The translations under genes and the position numbers were made by a program. A DNA stretch of 64,000 nucleotides, from assembly GCA_964291335.2 (NCBI GenBank), contig OZ219749.1, forward strand, positions 1 to 64,000, read 5' to 3'. Each line of letters begins with the position of its first letter. The stretch's first letter is position 1. The notes below the pieces were generated by a model that saw only the letters and a list, made by a program, of their open reading frames with translations, was not told the origin of the DNA and made no database searches. This DNA is from G964291335 sp964291335. GTDB taxonomy: Bacteria > Chloroflexota > Dehalococcoidia > Lucifugimonadales > UBA3495. Below are positions 1-7,511 of the stretch, one piece after another.

Positions 1-678
1 GCTGGCCCGGCATTTCCCACAGGAGCTTTTTGACCCAATGAACCGGGCCGGGTCCGGCCTGGGCGGTTCGGGTTCGGTTTCCGCCACGTCGATGGGGCGG
101 ATGCGCTTGTAGGCCCGGATGTCTTCCCATCGTTTCAGGTTCTGGTCCATAATGTCCTGAGCGGCGGTTTCCAGCCGGCTGAGCATTGCCCAGGGGCAGT
201 GGGAATGTCTGGGTTCCGGGTTGGGCCTGGCGCTGATCAGCTCGGTCAGGGTTCGGTGGGATACCTTCAGGTGCAGCGCGAGATGGTTATTGGTAATCTC
301 CTTCCGGTCCAGAATTTCCTTGACCCTGGCCTTGAAGCGATTTACTGCCTGCAGGTAGGTTTCCTTTTTCGGGTACTGGCTGAGTTGCATGATCACGCAA
401 CTGTAGATGGCGGTGATGTGGTAGATGCTGGTCTTGTCCATGGTCTGGCTGAAGGGGAACCGGTTGATCTTGAACCGGGTACAGATTTCCGGGTTGATGT
501 CCAGGCGTTCCGCGGCGTCCTTGAAGTAGATCATGGGCAGCCGTTTCCGGGTGAGGTCCGGGGCGACGCTGTAGAGATATTGGGTCATGGCCTGGACGTT
601 GAGCGTTACGGCTTCCTGGCTGATCTGATCGAAAGTCAGTTGGGTATAGGCTGGATTGGCCGTCTTTCTTCGGGACAT
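1..678 (-). CDS. Helix-turn-helix-like protein, C-terminus beyond window edge
   Basis: An open frame runs from ATG at 678 to base 1 without a stop, giving 226 codons of a gene whose 3' end lies outside the window. It starts MSRRKTANPAYTQLTF. The middle (about residues 125-145) contains the stretch NNHLALHLKVSHRTLTELI, which looks like a helix-turn-helix. The visible end carries a CxxC pair (SSCGKCRAS). I do not recognise the family. Its position beside SSB, ParA and a primase suggests a regulator or replication accessory protein of the same mobile element, which is inference. A 50-nt element repeated at 14.4 kb lies about 100 nt upstream. Confidence 0.7.
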   Translation of the reverse strand, partial: MSRRKTANPAYTQLTFDQISQEAVTLNVQAMTQYLYSVAPDLTRKRLPMIYFKDAAERLDINPEICTRFKINRFPFSQTMDKTSIYHITAIYSCVIMQLSQYPKKETYLQAVNRFKARVKEILDRKEITNNHLALHLKVSHRTLTELISARPNPEPRHSHCPWAMLSRLETAAQDIMDQNLKRWEDIRAYKRIRPIDVAETEPEPPRPDPARFIGSKSSCGKCRAS

Positions 679-767
679 TGCTTCGGACCTCCGCGGTATT
701 TTCTCAGCGTAATAGTTATTTTAGTGATTGGTCATGCAGGCTGTACCGGCAGATTGTCACAATTCCG

Positions 768-818
768 GAATTTCCGGGGCTGATTTATTGAGTGGTCCTA
801 TGGGAATCGGCGGTTGAA
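768..818 (-). repeat. Copy 1 of a ~50-nt intergenic element
   Basis: On the minus strand this begins TTCAACCGCCGATTCCCATA. It matches the element at 14422-14473 at roughly 42 of 51 positions with no gaps. Both copies lie upstream of a minus-strand gene (starts 678 and 14253) in otherwise unrelated surroundings. A shared promoter or operator is the simplest reading, but no clear -35/-10 pair was identified in it. Confidence 0.45.
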
Positions 819-836
819 AATGACTGCCTGCGCGCG

Positions 837-1208
837 CTAGAGCACGAACAGGGATTTCATGTCGTGGACTTTGCAGGTTACGTCTGTTTCGGCGGGGGTT
901 CGGCCCTGCATGGGAACCAGTTTGGTGGCGTATGCCCCCAGGTTGACCCGTTTCTGGGAGGTCAACACGCCTACCGGCGTATCGTCCTTTGAGCAGGTGG
1001 CGAAGATCTTCAGGAAGTAGTAGTTTTTGGCGGTGTTGTTGGTGATGCTCACGGTCCAGTCGGCGTTGACGGATGGTCGGGCGAAGTTGGTAGCGCGAAC
1101 GTTTACGTCCTCGCTGGTGAAATCCGGCGTGTTGCTGACTGAGACGCAGCCGGCGGCCATGGCCATGGTCAGCACAATCAGGGCAAACGGGGCAGAAAAT
1201 TTCTTCAT
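837..1208 (-). CDS. Small secreted lipoprotein of unknown function
   Basis: This 123-residue protein has a classic lipoprotein signal: a basic start (MKKFSAPF), a hydrophobic stretch (ALIVLTMAMA) and a lipobox ending AAGC, with the cysteine near residue 21. After cleavage it would be anchored on the outer face of the cytoplasmic membrane. The mature part (about 100 residues) contains two further cysteines that could form a disulfide (ATCSKDD and DVTCKVH) and resembles a small beta-sandwich. No family was recognised. It lies downstream of ssb on the same strand, and the gap between them contains a strong hairpin. The stop is TAG. In a conjugative element an entry-exclusion or envelope role is possible but unproven. 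Confidence 0.75.
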   Translation of the reverse strand: MKKFSAPFALIVLTMAMAAGCVSVSNTPDFTSEDVNVRATNFARPSVNADWTVSITNNTAKNYYFLKIFATCSKDDTPVGVLTSQKRVNLGAYATKLVPMQGRTPAETDVTCKVHDMKSLFVL

Positions 1209-1294
1209 CGTTCCAGTTCCTCTTCGCTAGGGTTTGGGGCTGATGCGATCGGTGTATAAATACCGTGATGTTGCATTGCCATAGCGATGATGTG

Positions 1295-1330
1295 CCGGAA
1301 GTCCGGCGGATTTTACCGCCGGACTTCCGG
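1295..1330. terminator. Perfect 15-bp hairpin after ssb
   Basis: The arms 1295-1309 and 1316-1330 (CCGGAAGTCCGGCGG and its complement) pair perfectly around a 6-nt loop. The hairpin starts 8 nt past the ssb stop in the direction of transcription. The T-rich tail (TTTTCGCTT) is on the plus-strand side, so the orientation is not that of an ideal terminator for ssb. It may act as a stem that protects or attenuates. Confidence 0.6.
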
Positions 1331-1337
1331 TTTTCGC

Positions 1338-1781
1338 TTAATCCGTGTCGTCCTCGTTATCGTCATCGTCGTCGTAGAGGATGTCTTCCTGGTCATCCTG
1401 GTCGGCCGGGTCTTCGTAGGAAAGTTCTTCGGGTTTCTCCGGATCTTCCTCTTCCCGGGCGCTGGTCCGGCAGCGGAACAGGTCCCGGACGGCTACGTCG
1501 TGGCTGAATCCTTCGGAGCCGTCCTGCCGGGTGTATTTGCGGCGGTTGTAGCGTCCGCTGACATATACCTGGGATCCTTTGGTGCAGTGGTTGGCGATGC
1601 TCTCCGCCTGATAGCGCCAGAAAGTGCAGTTGAAGAAGTGGGTATCCGGTTCCCGGTCGGGGCCGCGCCAGTTATTCACTGCCACGCTAACCTGGATATA
1701 GGGTGCGCCGGTGTTCGGGGTGTATTTGAGTTCCGGATCCCGGGTCAGGTTGCCGATAAAGTTGATAACGGGTCCGTTCAT
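1338..1781 (-). CDS. ssb: Single-stranded DNA-binding protein
   Basis: This 147-residue protein has the SSB OB-fold signature: an N-terminal NFIGNLTRDPEL, then YIQVSVAVNN, FFNCTFWRYQAE, GSQVYVSGRY and a final strand before residue 105. The last 35 residues are a strongly acidic tail (DDDDDNEDD). It lacks the usual DDIPF-type hydrophobic tip, so binding to host partners may differ from chromosomal SSB. It coats single-stranded DNA during replication or conjugative transfer. The position next to parA and a primase fits an SSB of a mobile replicon. The start is ATG at 1781. Confidence 0.92.
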   Translation of the reverse strand: MNGPVINFIGNLTRDPELKYTPNTGAPYIQVSVAVNNWRGPDREPDTHFFNCTFWRYQAESIANHCTKGSQVYVSGRYNRRKYTRQDGSEGFSHDVAVRDLFRCRTSAREEEDPEKPEELSYEDPADQDDQEDILYDDDDDNEDDTD

Positions 1782-1851
1782 GCGCGGTTTCGCCTCCTGT
1801 AAAGTAGTGCCGTGGTTGTTCCGGTTTTTTCATCTAATCATCTTTTGATGT

Positions 1852-1883
1852 CCGGTTTTCTAAAGTCCCGGTTTTCTAAAGTC
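1852..1883. promoter_or_regulatory. 16-bp direct tandem repeat upstream of parA
   Basis: The unit CCGGTTTTCTAAAGTC occurs twice back to back at 1852-1867 and 1868-1883, followed by a partial CCGGTTT at 1891. It lies in the divergent ssb/parA intergenic region. Tandem direct repeats next to parA often serve as partition-complex binding sites or operators. That role is inferred here. Confidence 0.5.
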
Positions 1884-1931
1884 AGGGATACCGGTTTGCC
1901 TTGCGCTTTAAATCTGTGAAGCTCCGGTTGA

Positions 1932-1968
1932 TATAATCTCTGGTGAAATGTGGATTTAGCTCTAAATC
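1932..1968 (+). promoter_or_regulatory. parA promoter with overlapping palindromic operator
   Basis: A consensus -10 (TATAAT, 1932-1937) in the context TTGATATAAT is followed by a perfect 7+2+7 palindrome GATTTAG-CT-CTAAATC at 1953-1968. That is the transcript start region, upstream of the GGGAGG ribosome site at 1975-1980. The arrangement fits autorepression by ParA or by the small RHH-like protein encoded downstream. Confidence 0.55.
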
Positions 1969-1986
1969 GGGTTCGGGAGGTGGTGC

Positions 1987-2376
1987 ATGCAGGCGGTAGC
2001 CTTTTGTTCCCTGAAAGGAGGCACCGGTAAAACCACGCTGGCGTACAATCTGGCGGAGCGGGCGGCGGCGGATGGGAAAAGGGTCTCCCTGGTGGATTTC
2101 GATCCTCAGGAGGGCTGTATCGGACTGGCCGACCTGCGGGACAATCCGCCGGAATGGTCCGTATCCCGGGGCCAGGTTAATAAAGCCGCCGCCGATGCGG
2201 TGGACCGGATGCGCCGCGCTGACGAAGTTGATCTGCTGGTGTGCGACCTGCCGGGGGTGGACAGCATGGCGCTTGGCCTGATTCTGGGAGAGATGGATCT
2301 CATCCTTTCCCCGGTGGGCATTGGCGTTTCCGACCTGCTGGCGGCAGCCAACTTCGCCGCCATATCCGCCGGATGA
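1987..2376 (+). CDS. parA: ParA-like partition ATPase, N-terminal part
   Basis: This 129-residue frame holds the deviant Walker A of ParA/MinD proteins (KGGTGKTT, residues 10-17), the VDFDPQ motif near residue 37 and Walker B-like LLVCDLPG. It ends (SAG-TGA) in the middle of the fold. The rest of the ParA fold continues in the next frame from 2373, where the stop and an ATG overlap as ATGA. So it is either one gene with a one-base shift (joining as AANFAA then HIRRMKLPV reads naturally) or an unusual split and translationally coupled ParA. The ribosome site GGGAGG is well placed. The role is segregation of the mobile replicon. Confidence 0.85.
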   Translation: MQAVAFCSLKGGTGKTTLAYNLAERAAADGKRVSLVDFDPQEGCIGLADLRDNPPEWSVSRGQVNKAAADAVDRMRRADEVDLLVCDLPGVDSMALGLILGEMDLILSPVGIGVSDLLAAANFAAISAG

Positions 2377-2678
2377 AACTGCCGGTGATTTTCGTGCCCA
2401 ATAATGTGTCGCTGGCCGGCAGTGGGCGGATTGATCTGCTCAGGGAGGAGTTGATTGGAATGGGAATGACCGTTGCTCCGTTGATGTTGGGGCGTCGGGT
2501 GGCGCATGTCGATGCGCTGCGGCGGGGTCTTGGAGTCTGCGAATATGCGCCGCGCTCGTCGGCGGCGGCGGAAGTGCAGGCCTTTGGGGACTGGATCGCT
2601 GCCCGGTTGTCGGGCAGTTCGGAATACAGCGGGTCGGCCAGCGGGATCGCTGGCGGGATGGAGGTGGTTTATGGCTAA
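2373..2678 (+). CDS. ParA-like ATPase, C-terminal part in shifted frame
   Basis: Starting MKLPVIFVPNN, this 101-codon segment continues the ParA-like protein. The strand-loop PVIFVPNNV, the segment GRRVAHVDALRRGLGVCEYAP and a final helix (EVQAFGDWIAARL) correspond to the expected ParA C-terminal half, including the regulatory switch region. It is -1 relative to the upstream frame and has no Walker A of its own, so it is not an independent ATPase. The ATGA overlap at 2373-2376 would allow coupled translation of a two-subunit ParA. A one-base sequencing or mutational change is at least as likely. Confidence 0.75.
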   Translation: MKLPVIFVPNNVSLAGSGRIDLLREELIGMGMTVAPLMLGRRVAHVDALRRGLGVCEYAPRSSAAAEVQAFGDWIAARLSGSSEYSGSASGIAGGMEVVYG

Positions 2679-2978
2679 CGGAGAAGTACGGCTATTCGCT
2701 CCAGGGAGGATCGGGCAGCCGGTCGGAGTAGTAAAAAAGCCGAGCCGTCCCTTTCGGACGGGGTTGTGATTGAGCAATTTGCGGAGCAGCCGTCTCCCCG
2801 GCGGCGCAAGGCGCGTCCTGAAGCGGAATCGGATGGGAAGGTCCGGCTTTCAGCCCGGGTCGGCCCCGATATACGGGATGCCGCTGAACAGGCCAGATAT
2901 AAATTCGGCATGACTTTCTCCGCTCTGGTTGAGGAGTCCATTCGGGAGTATCTGGAATCCAAAGGATTTCGTATCTGA
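2671..2978 (+). CDS. Small ribbon-helix-helix-like partner of ParA, frame break at A6
   Basis: A frame starting MANGEVRLFAP at 2671 overlaps the end of parA and stops at 2769. The -1 frame continues as AEPSLSDGVVIEQFAEQ to 2978. The join falls on A-AAA-AAG (about 2731-2737), the classic bacterial -1 slippery heptamer. With one extra A the protein is continuous, about 102 residues. The C-terminal part (VRLSARVGPDIRDAAEQA...FSALVEESIREYLESKG) looks like a ribbon-helix-helix or ParB-type small DNA-binding protein, as often encoded after parA. If no shift occurs, only a 70-residue product from GTG 2766 would be made. Programmed frameshifting, mutation and a base-calling error all fit. Confidence 0.6.
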
Positions 2979-2983
2979 TTTGC

Positions 2984-4162
2984 TCAGTGCGAAGTCAGGG
3001 TTTGTTCCGAAGCCTGGGGCGCCGGAGTGTCTTCCGGCGCTCTTCTTCCGTTGACCGACCGGTTGACCGCTTCCGGCGTCAGTTGTTCCGGGCGGCGGGT
3101 TTCCGGCCGAATGTAGTCCAGTATTTGATGCTGGTTCAGGTAGCGGGTGTTGATCTCCGGATTCAGTTCCTTTAGCGCGCTGATGGTTCTGTCCCGTCGT
3201 TCGTAGTCGTGCAGCGCCAGGGTTACCTGCCGGATTTTTCGGTCGTTCAACTGTTCCGCGGTAATCCCGGCAGAACGGGTCAGGTCCTGGGTGTTGGTCC
3301 GGCGCTGGGTGTGTAGCAGTACCGGCAGCTTCAGGCTGGCGGCGATGATGTAAAGCCGGACATCGTCGGTGATAATCGTCCAGTCCCGGTTTTTCAGGGC
3401 ACGGGTGTTCAGCAGGTAAGGTTTTCTTCCGGGGATGCTGAAGGTGCGGGGCGGACTGGGCTGCAGTTGGTAGTCCCGGATCCGGTGCTGGCTTGCTACG
3501 CTGGTGATGTATCGGGCAGCTCCGGCGCTGTCCAGGTCGGCGATCGTGATTCTTCCGTTGAGTATGTCCACAGTCTGGGAATAGCTCTCGGTGAACAGTG
3601 GAGACAGCCCGATTTCTTCGTGGGTAATCCCCCGTTGGATTAGAAAGTCCATTAGCCCGTGTCCGGGTGCGAAACCGATGCCGGCTTTCGCGGCGTCGTC
3701 CGGCGGTACATGCAGTCGTGCCAGATATTCCATCGGCGGATAATGCAGTTTCAGCTGCCGGCGGTAGTAGATCATCGCGCGGGTCAGCAGCGCGGTGTTC
3801 TGGGGCCGGTGAATTTTGTCGGATTCGAAGATGCTCAGGTCCGGGTAGGGCGGTCGGTCCATTGTCGGCTTTTCGGTGGTCAGCAGAAGTTGTCTCGCGT
3901 CCTCCGCAGTTACCTGCCAAGTCATGGCGGCGAAGGCCGCCGGGTTGCCGGCAGAGTCGCAGGATTCACACCACCAGCGGCAGTTTTTCGTGTTGACGAT
4001 CAGGGTCAGAGCGTTTTCCAGGTTCTCCGCCGGATGAAAGGGGCATAATCCCCGGAGCAGTCGGCGGTCTTTCGCCGCCGGCTTCAGTTGGCAGCCTATT
4101 TCCTCAGCAATCCGCATCATCTGGGCAAACTGTCGGTTTGTTGTCGTTCTTGTGTCAGGCAT
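2984..4162 (-). CDS. DnaG-like primase with CHC2-type zinc finger
   Basis: This 392-residue protein has a primase-type zinc finger at about residues 39-72 (LCPFHP followed by CRWWCESC). It then has a region like the DnaG catalytic N-subdomain (YYRRQLKLHYPPMEYLARL, GIGFAPG, LMDFLIQRG, IGLSPLF). A degenerate Toprim-like strand (WTIITDDVRLYIIAASL) follows, then a hydrophilic tail. The acidic Toprim signature is weak, so activity is uncertain. It would make RNA primers for replication or for second-strand synthesis after conjugation. It is convergent with parA (6 nt apart) and divergent from the coupling ATPase. The start is ATG at 4162. Confidence 0.75.
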   Translation of the reverse strand: MPDTRTTTNRQFAQMMRIAEEIGCQLKPAAKDRRLLRGLCPFHPAENLENALTLIVNTKNCRWWCESCDSAGNPAAFAAMTWQVTAEDARQLLLTTEKPTMDRPPYPDLSIFESDKIHRPQNTALLTRAMIYYRRQLKLHYPPMEYLARLHVPPDDAAKAGIGFAPGHGLMDFLIQRGITHEEIGLSPLFTESYSQTVDILNGRITIADLDSAGAARYITSVASQHRIRDYQLQPSPPRTFSIPGRKPYLLNTRALKNRDWTIITDDVRLYIIAASLKLPVLLHTQRRTNTQDLTRSAGITAEQLNDRKIRQVTLALHDYERRDRTISALKELNPEINTRYLNQHQILDYIRPETRRPEQLTPEAVNRSVNGRRAPEDTPAPQASEQTLTSH

Positions 4163-4268
4163 AGCCGTTCCTCGTCGGGTCAGCCTTAAATTTTCCGCGC
4201 CGGTGATTGGCGATAATTATTCTGCCCTTTTTTTGGCGGCGGGATTTTACGCTTGGAGGCGTGTGGGG

Positions 4269-7200
4269 ATGCTGGAAAAATTGATTGGAAATGGCCGCAA
4301 GTCAATCCATGTGGTGAGGCTGGTGGCGCCCCAGGACGGGGGGGGGGGGGGGGGGGGGGGTCCCTGCTCCCGATGGAAAATCTGCTCAGGGGTATCCGCA
4401 GCGATCTCGATACCGTCGCGCTGGAACTTTATGCGGTCGACGGCGTGGTCCATTACGGACTGCGCACCTTCCGGGCGGACCGGGTGGTTGGCGCCCTCAG
4501 GGCCCATTTCCCTCAGGCCAGAATCGACCGGTGGGTTCAGGAGGATGATCCGGGAAATCATCAGGACTGGATGTGGCTGGATGAGGATGAATATGCGCTG
4601 GTTCAGCCCCTATGGCTGAAACTGCCCAGTTATCTGCCTTTGCGGATTTTTGATGATCGGGCTATTGAGCAGTCCAAGCTGGATCCCCTCGCCGGACTGA
4701 TCGGCGAACTGGCCGGGCGCACCAAGTCGCTGGGCAATACCGGGGACCGGTTGGGTATGCGGTTGATGATCCGCCCGGCGCCGGAGAACTGGGGCTCCCG
4801 CTGGCAGAATATGATGCAGGCCCGTAGGGACGGGGAGGATCGGGCGCAGCGCGCCGGCGGTCCCACTGAGCCTTCCGGTCCCAGTTTTACCACCATGGCG
4901 GTAATGGGCGGCTTGGGCGGCCTGGCTTTTCTGAACTGGACCCTCTGGCAGGCCGAAAATTATTTCGCGCTGGCCGGGTTGGATCTGGCCGTTGTCGGGG
5001 CGCTTCTCGCCGGAGTGTATTTTTACCGCAAGCATTTCGGCAAGCGAAAGCGTCCTTATCTGGATGAAGATTTGGTGGATGCCAAATTGAAGTCTCTGGC
5101 TTTCTGGTCTGAGATCCAGTTGGTGCGGATCTATCGGAATATGGGCGATGTGGATCAGGCCAGGGCTGACCTGGAACAGGTCGTGGAAAATCTGAGTTCC
5201 TTTGATGATCCGGCCGGCAACAGTTGGCATCCTGGCAAGATAAAAGAGTTCAATGGTCGGGACGTAATGGAGGGAACTTACAAGCGGCATCCCTTTGTCG
5301 GCGGCGGCCGGATCCTCGAGTGTCTGGGGCCGAAACGGGCCCAGCGCAGTGCGCTGTCAGCACGGGAAGCGGCTTCGCTCTGGCATCTACCTCTTGGAAT
5401 GGATGAAATGGCATCCATGGAGCGCACCGCTTCAGCGGTGCTGGTTCCCTATCTGGCGGAACTCAGCTCCGGAGGGCACGATGCCGGGCCGCTGGTGGGC
5501 GTTGCCAACGGGGATGAAATCCGTATCCCGGAATCGGCAATACGGAAGCACGCCATAATTCTGGGCCGGTCCGGGGTTGGCAAGTCCACCATGATTAAAC
5601 ACATTATCTCTCACAAGCTTGAGCGAAAAGCCCGTGGGGAGGATCCCGATGCCATTGTAGTAGTTGACCCCCATGCTGACCTGGTGCGGGACATCTTGAA
5701 GTTGGTCCCGGAGGAAATTGCCGATAAGGTCCGGCTGCTGGACTTCGGACGGATGGACCGGGTGCCCGGCATTAACCTGGTCGACCCCAGTTTGTTCCGG
5801 GATCGGGACCGCTGTGTGGATACCATTATTGAGACGGTCAAACATCTGTGGGAACACTGGGGCGGACGGCTGGAAGACCTGCTGAAGCGCAGTCTGCTCA
5901 TGGTCTACGAATATAATTCCCACCCTCAGACCCGGCCTGATGAAATGCTCACCATGCTGGATATTCTGGCGTTGCTGGATGAAGGCGTATTGGAGGGGCA
6001 GGGCCCTCAGGCACGGACTACCATGAGTCCGTTTCAGCGGGAAGTGCTCAGCCGGGTGCGGGATCCACGGCTGAAACAATGGTTCGACGCTTATCTGAAC
6101 TGGCCCCGGGATACCCGGGCGGAAGCGGTCGGCCCGGTTTACAGCCGGGTCGGCGCGTATGCGGCGGATCAGCGCGCTTCGGTCATCATGGGACAGCGGG
6201 AGTCGACTATTACCCTCTCCAGTGTGCTGGAAGAGGGTCTGGTCTTGCTGGTTTCCACGGCTCGGGGGACGATCGGGGCCGGCCCTGCCGCTTTGATGGG
6301 CGGCACGATGGTCAGCTTGGTGGAATCGGCGCTCCGGGATCAGGAAAGCATCAGCTTCAGCCGGCGGCGGAAGTGTCTGCTGGTCTGCGACGAATTCCAG
6401 ACGGTTACCGGGGCTAACTGGGAAGGTTTGTTGGCGGAAATCCGGAAGTATGGCTGTTCGCTGATGCTGGCCACTCAGTCGCTGGCCCGGCTGGATACGC
6501 CGGAGCGCAAGCTCAAGGCCGGTGTGCTAGGGAATGTGGGCTGTATCATTGGCTATCAGATGGCGGCGGAGGATGCCGAAATAATCTCGGCGGAGATGGA
6601 CCGGGAACGGGTGCAGGAGCGTTACCTGGTGAATCTGCATCCGCATCATTGTTATGTGCGGATTAACTCGGAGGATAAGTGCTATCCGGCTTTCAGCATG
6701 CAGACATTGCCGCCGCCGGACGTAGTGCGGGGTTCGGATAAATCCGAAGTTGCCGTAATTAACGCTTCCCGCGCTTATACCGTCAGCTGGGAGGAGGCTA
6801 AGGAGAAAATGGATGCGGAGGTGCGGGAGCGGCTGGAATCGGGGAAGATCGGGGGCGGCAGCAATGGGCTGCTCAGTTCGGAAAGCGATGGCGCGGCGGC
6901 GGCCGGCGCCCCTGCCGGGGATGATCCCAATAATATGTTCGTGGCGGCAATGGGCAGCCGTTCCCCGGCTCACCGGAGCGCTAAAGCCGCTGAGTCGGCC
7001 AGTCCGGCCAAGTCGGTTAAATCGGCTAAATCAGATCGGTCGGCTAAATCTGCGAAGTCTCCGAAATCTTCAGGAGTTTCCGGCGCTGAGCCGGCGGCGG
7101 AGCCGGCCGCCGAGTCGGCCACGGTACGGTCGATGCGGGAACGCCAGAATCGGCGGGTAGAGTCGGGAGAGCTTAAAGGGGTTCGGGTTAATTCGCTGGA

Positions 7201-7510
7201 GGATTCGGCCTTTACGTCGGACGCGCTGAAGCAGATTGTTCAGCGGATCAACACGGATTCCGGGCTTAGGGAAGCGGTTGACCGGCGGGTAGGGAATCAC
7301 GTCTCCCGAGAGCGCAAGAAGGTCCGGGAGACTGAAACGGAACGGATCAGGAATGAGGCGGAACGGGAGATGGAAGAACGTTTGGCTGGGGAGCGGGAAA
7401 AAATCAGGGCCGAAGAGGCGGCCAAAGCCCGGGCTGAACTGGCCGCTGCCGCTGCGCCAGCAGCCGGCCGGCCGGATCCGGAACGGATCCGCCGCATTGA
7501 GCGGGATTGA
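4269..7510 (+). CDS. VirD4/TraD-like conjugative coupling ATPase, frame broken by G23 tract
   Basis: A GGAGG site (4255-4259) precedes ATG 4269, which encodes MLEKLIGNGRKSIHVVRLVAPQD and then enters a run of 23 G. The frame after it (SLLPMENLLRG, to 7510) is in register only if the run is 21 or 24. The downstream protein (over 1000 residues) has two transmembrane segments (about 4890-5025), Walker A LGRSGVGKS, a Walker B-type LLVCDEFQ and an ATQS motif, all typical of T4SS coupling or TraM-recognition ATPases. The C-terminus has Ser-Ala-Lys repeats and a charged coiled coil. If the G run is out of register, translation could restart at ATG 4373. It probably pumps DNA together with the replication-relaxation protein encoded next. 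Confidence 0.85.
4338..4360 (+). repeat. 23-nt poly-G tract inside the coupling ATPase gene
   Basis: There are twenty-three consecutive G residues, starting exactly at a codon boundary of the frame from ATG 4269. The length leaves the downstream 1000-codon frame out of register by one base (24 or 21 would be in frame). Such tracts slip at high frequency during replication and are classic contingency switches. They are also hard to sequence, so the exact length is uncertain. Confidence 0.9.
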
Positions 7511-7511
7511 T

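Noticed and set aside
199..783. Plus-strand 194-codon frame at the left end
   Set aside because: It lies opposite the open minus-strand HTH-protein frame (678 to 1), has low-complexity Gly/Val-rich composition and no ribosome site.
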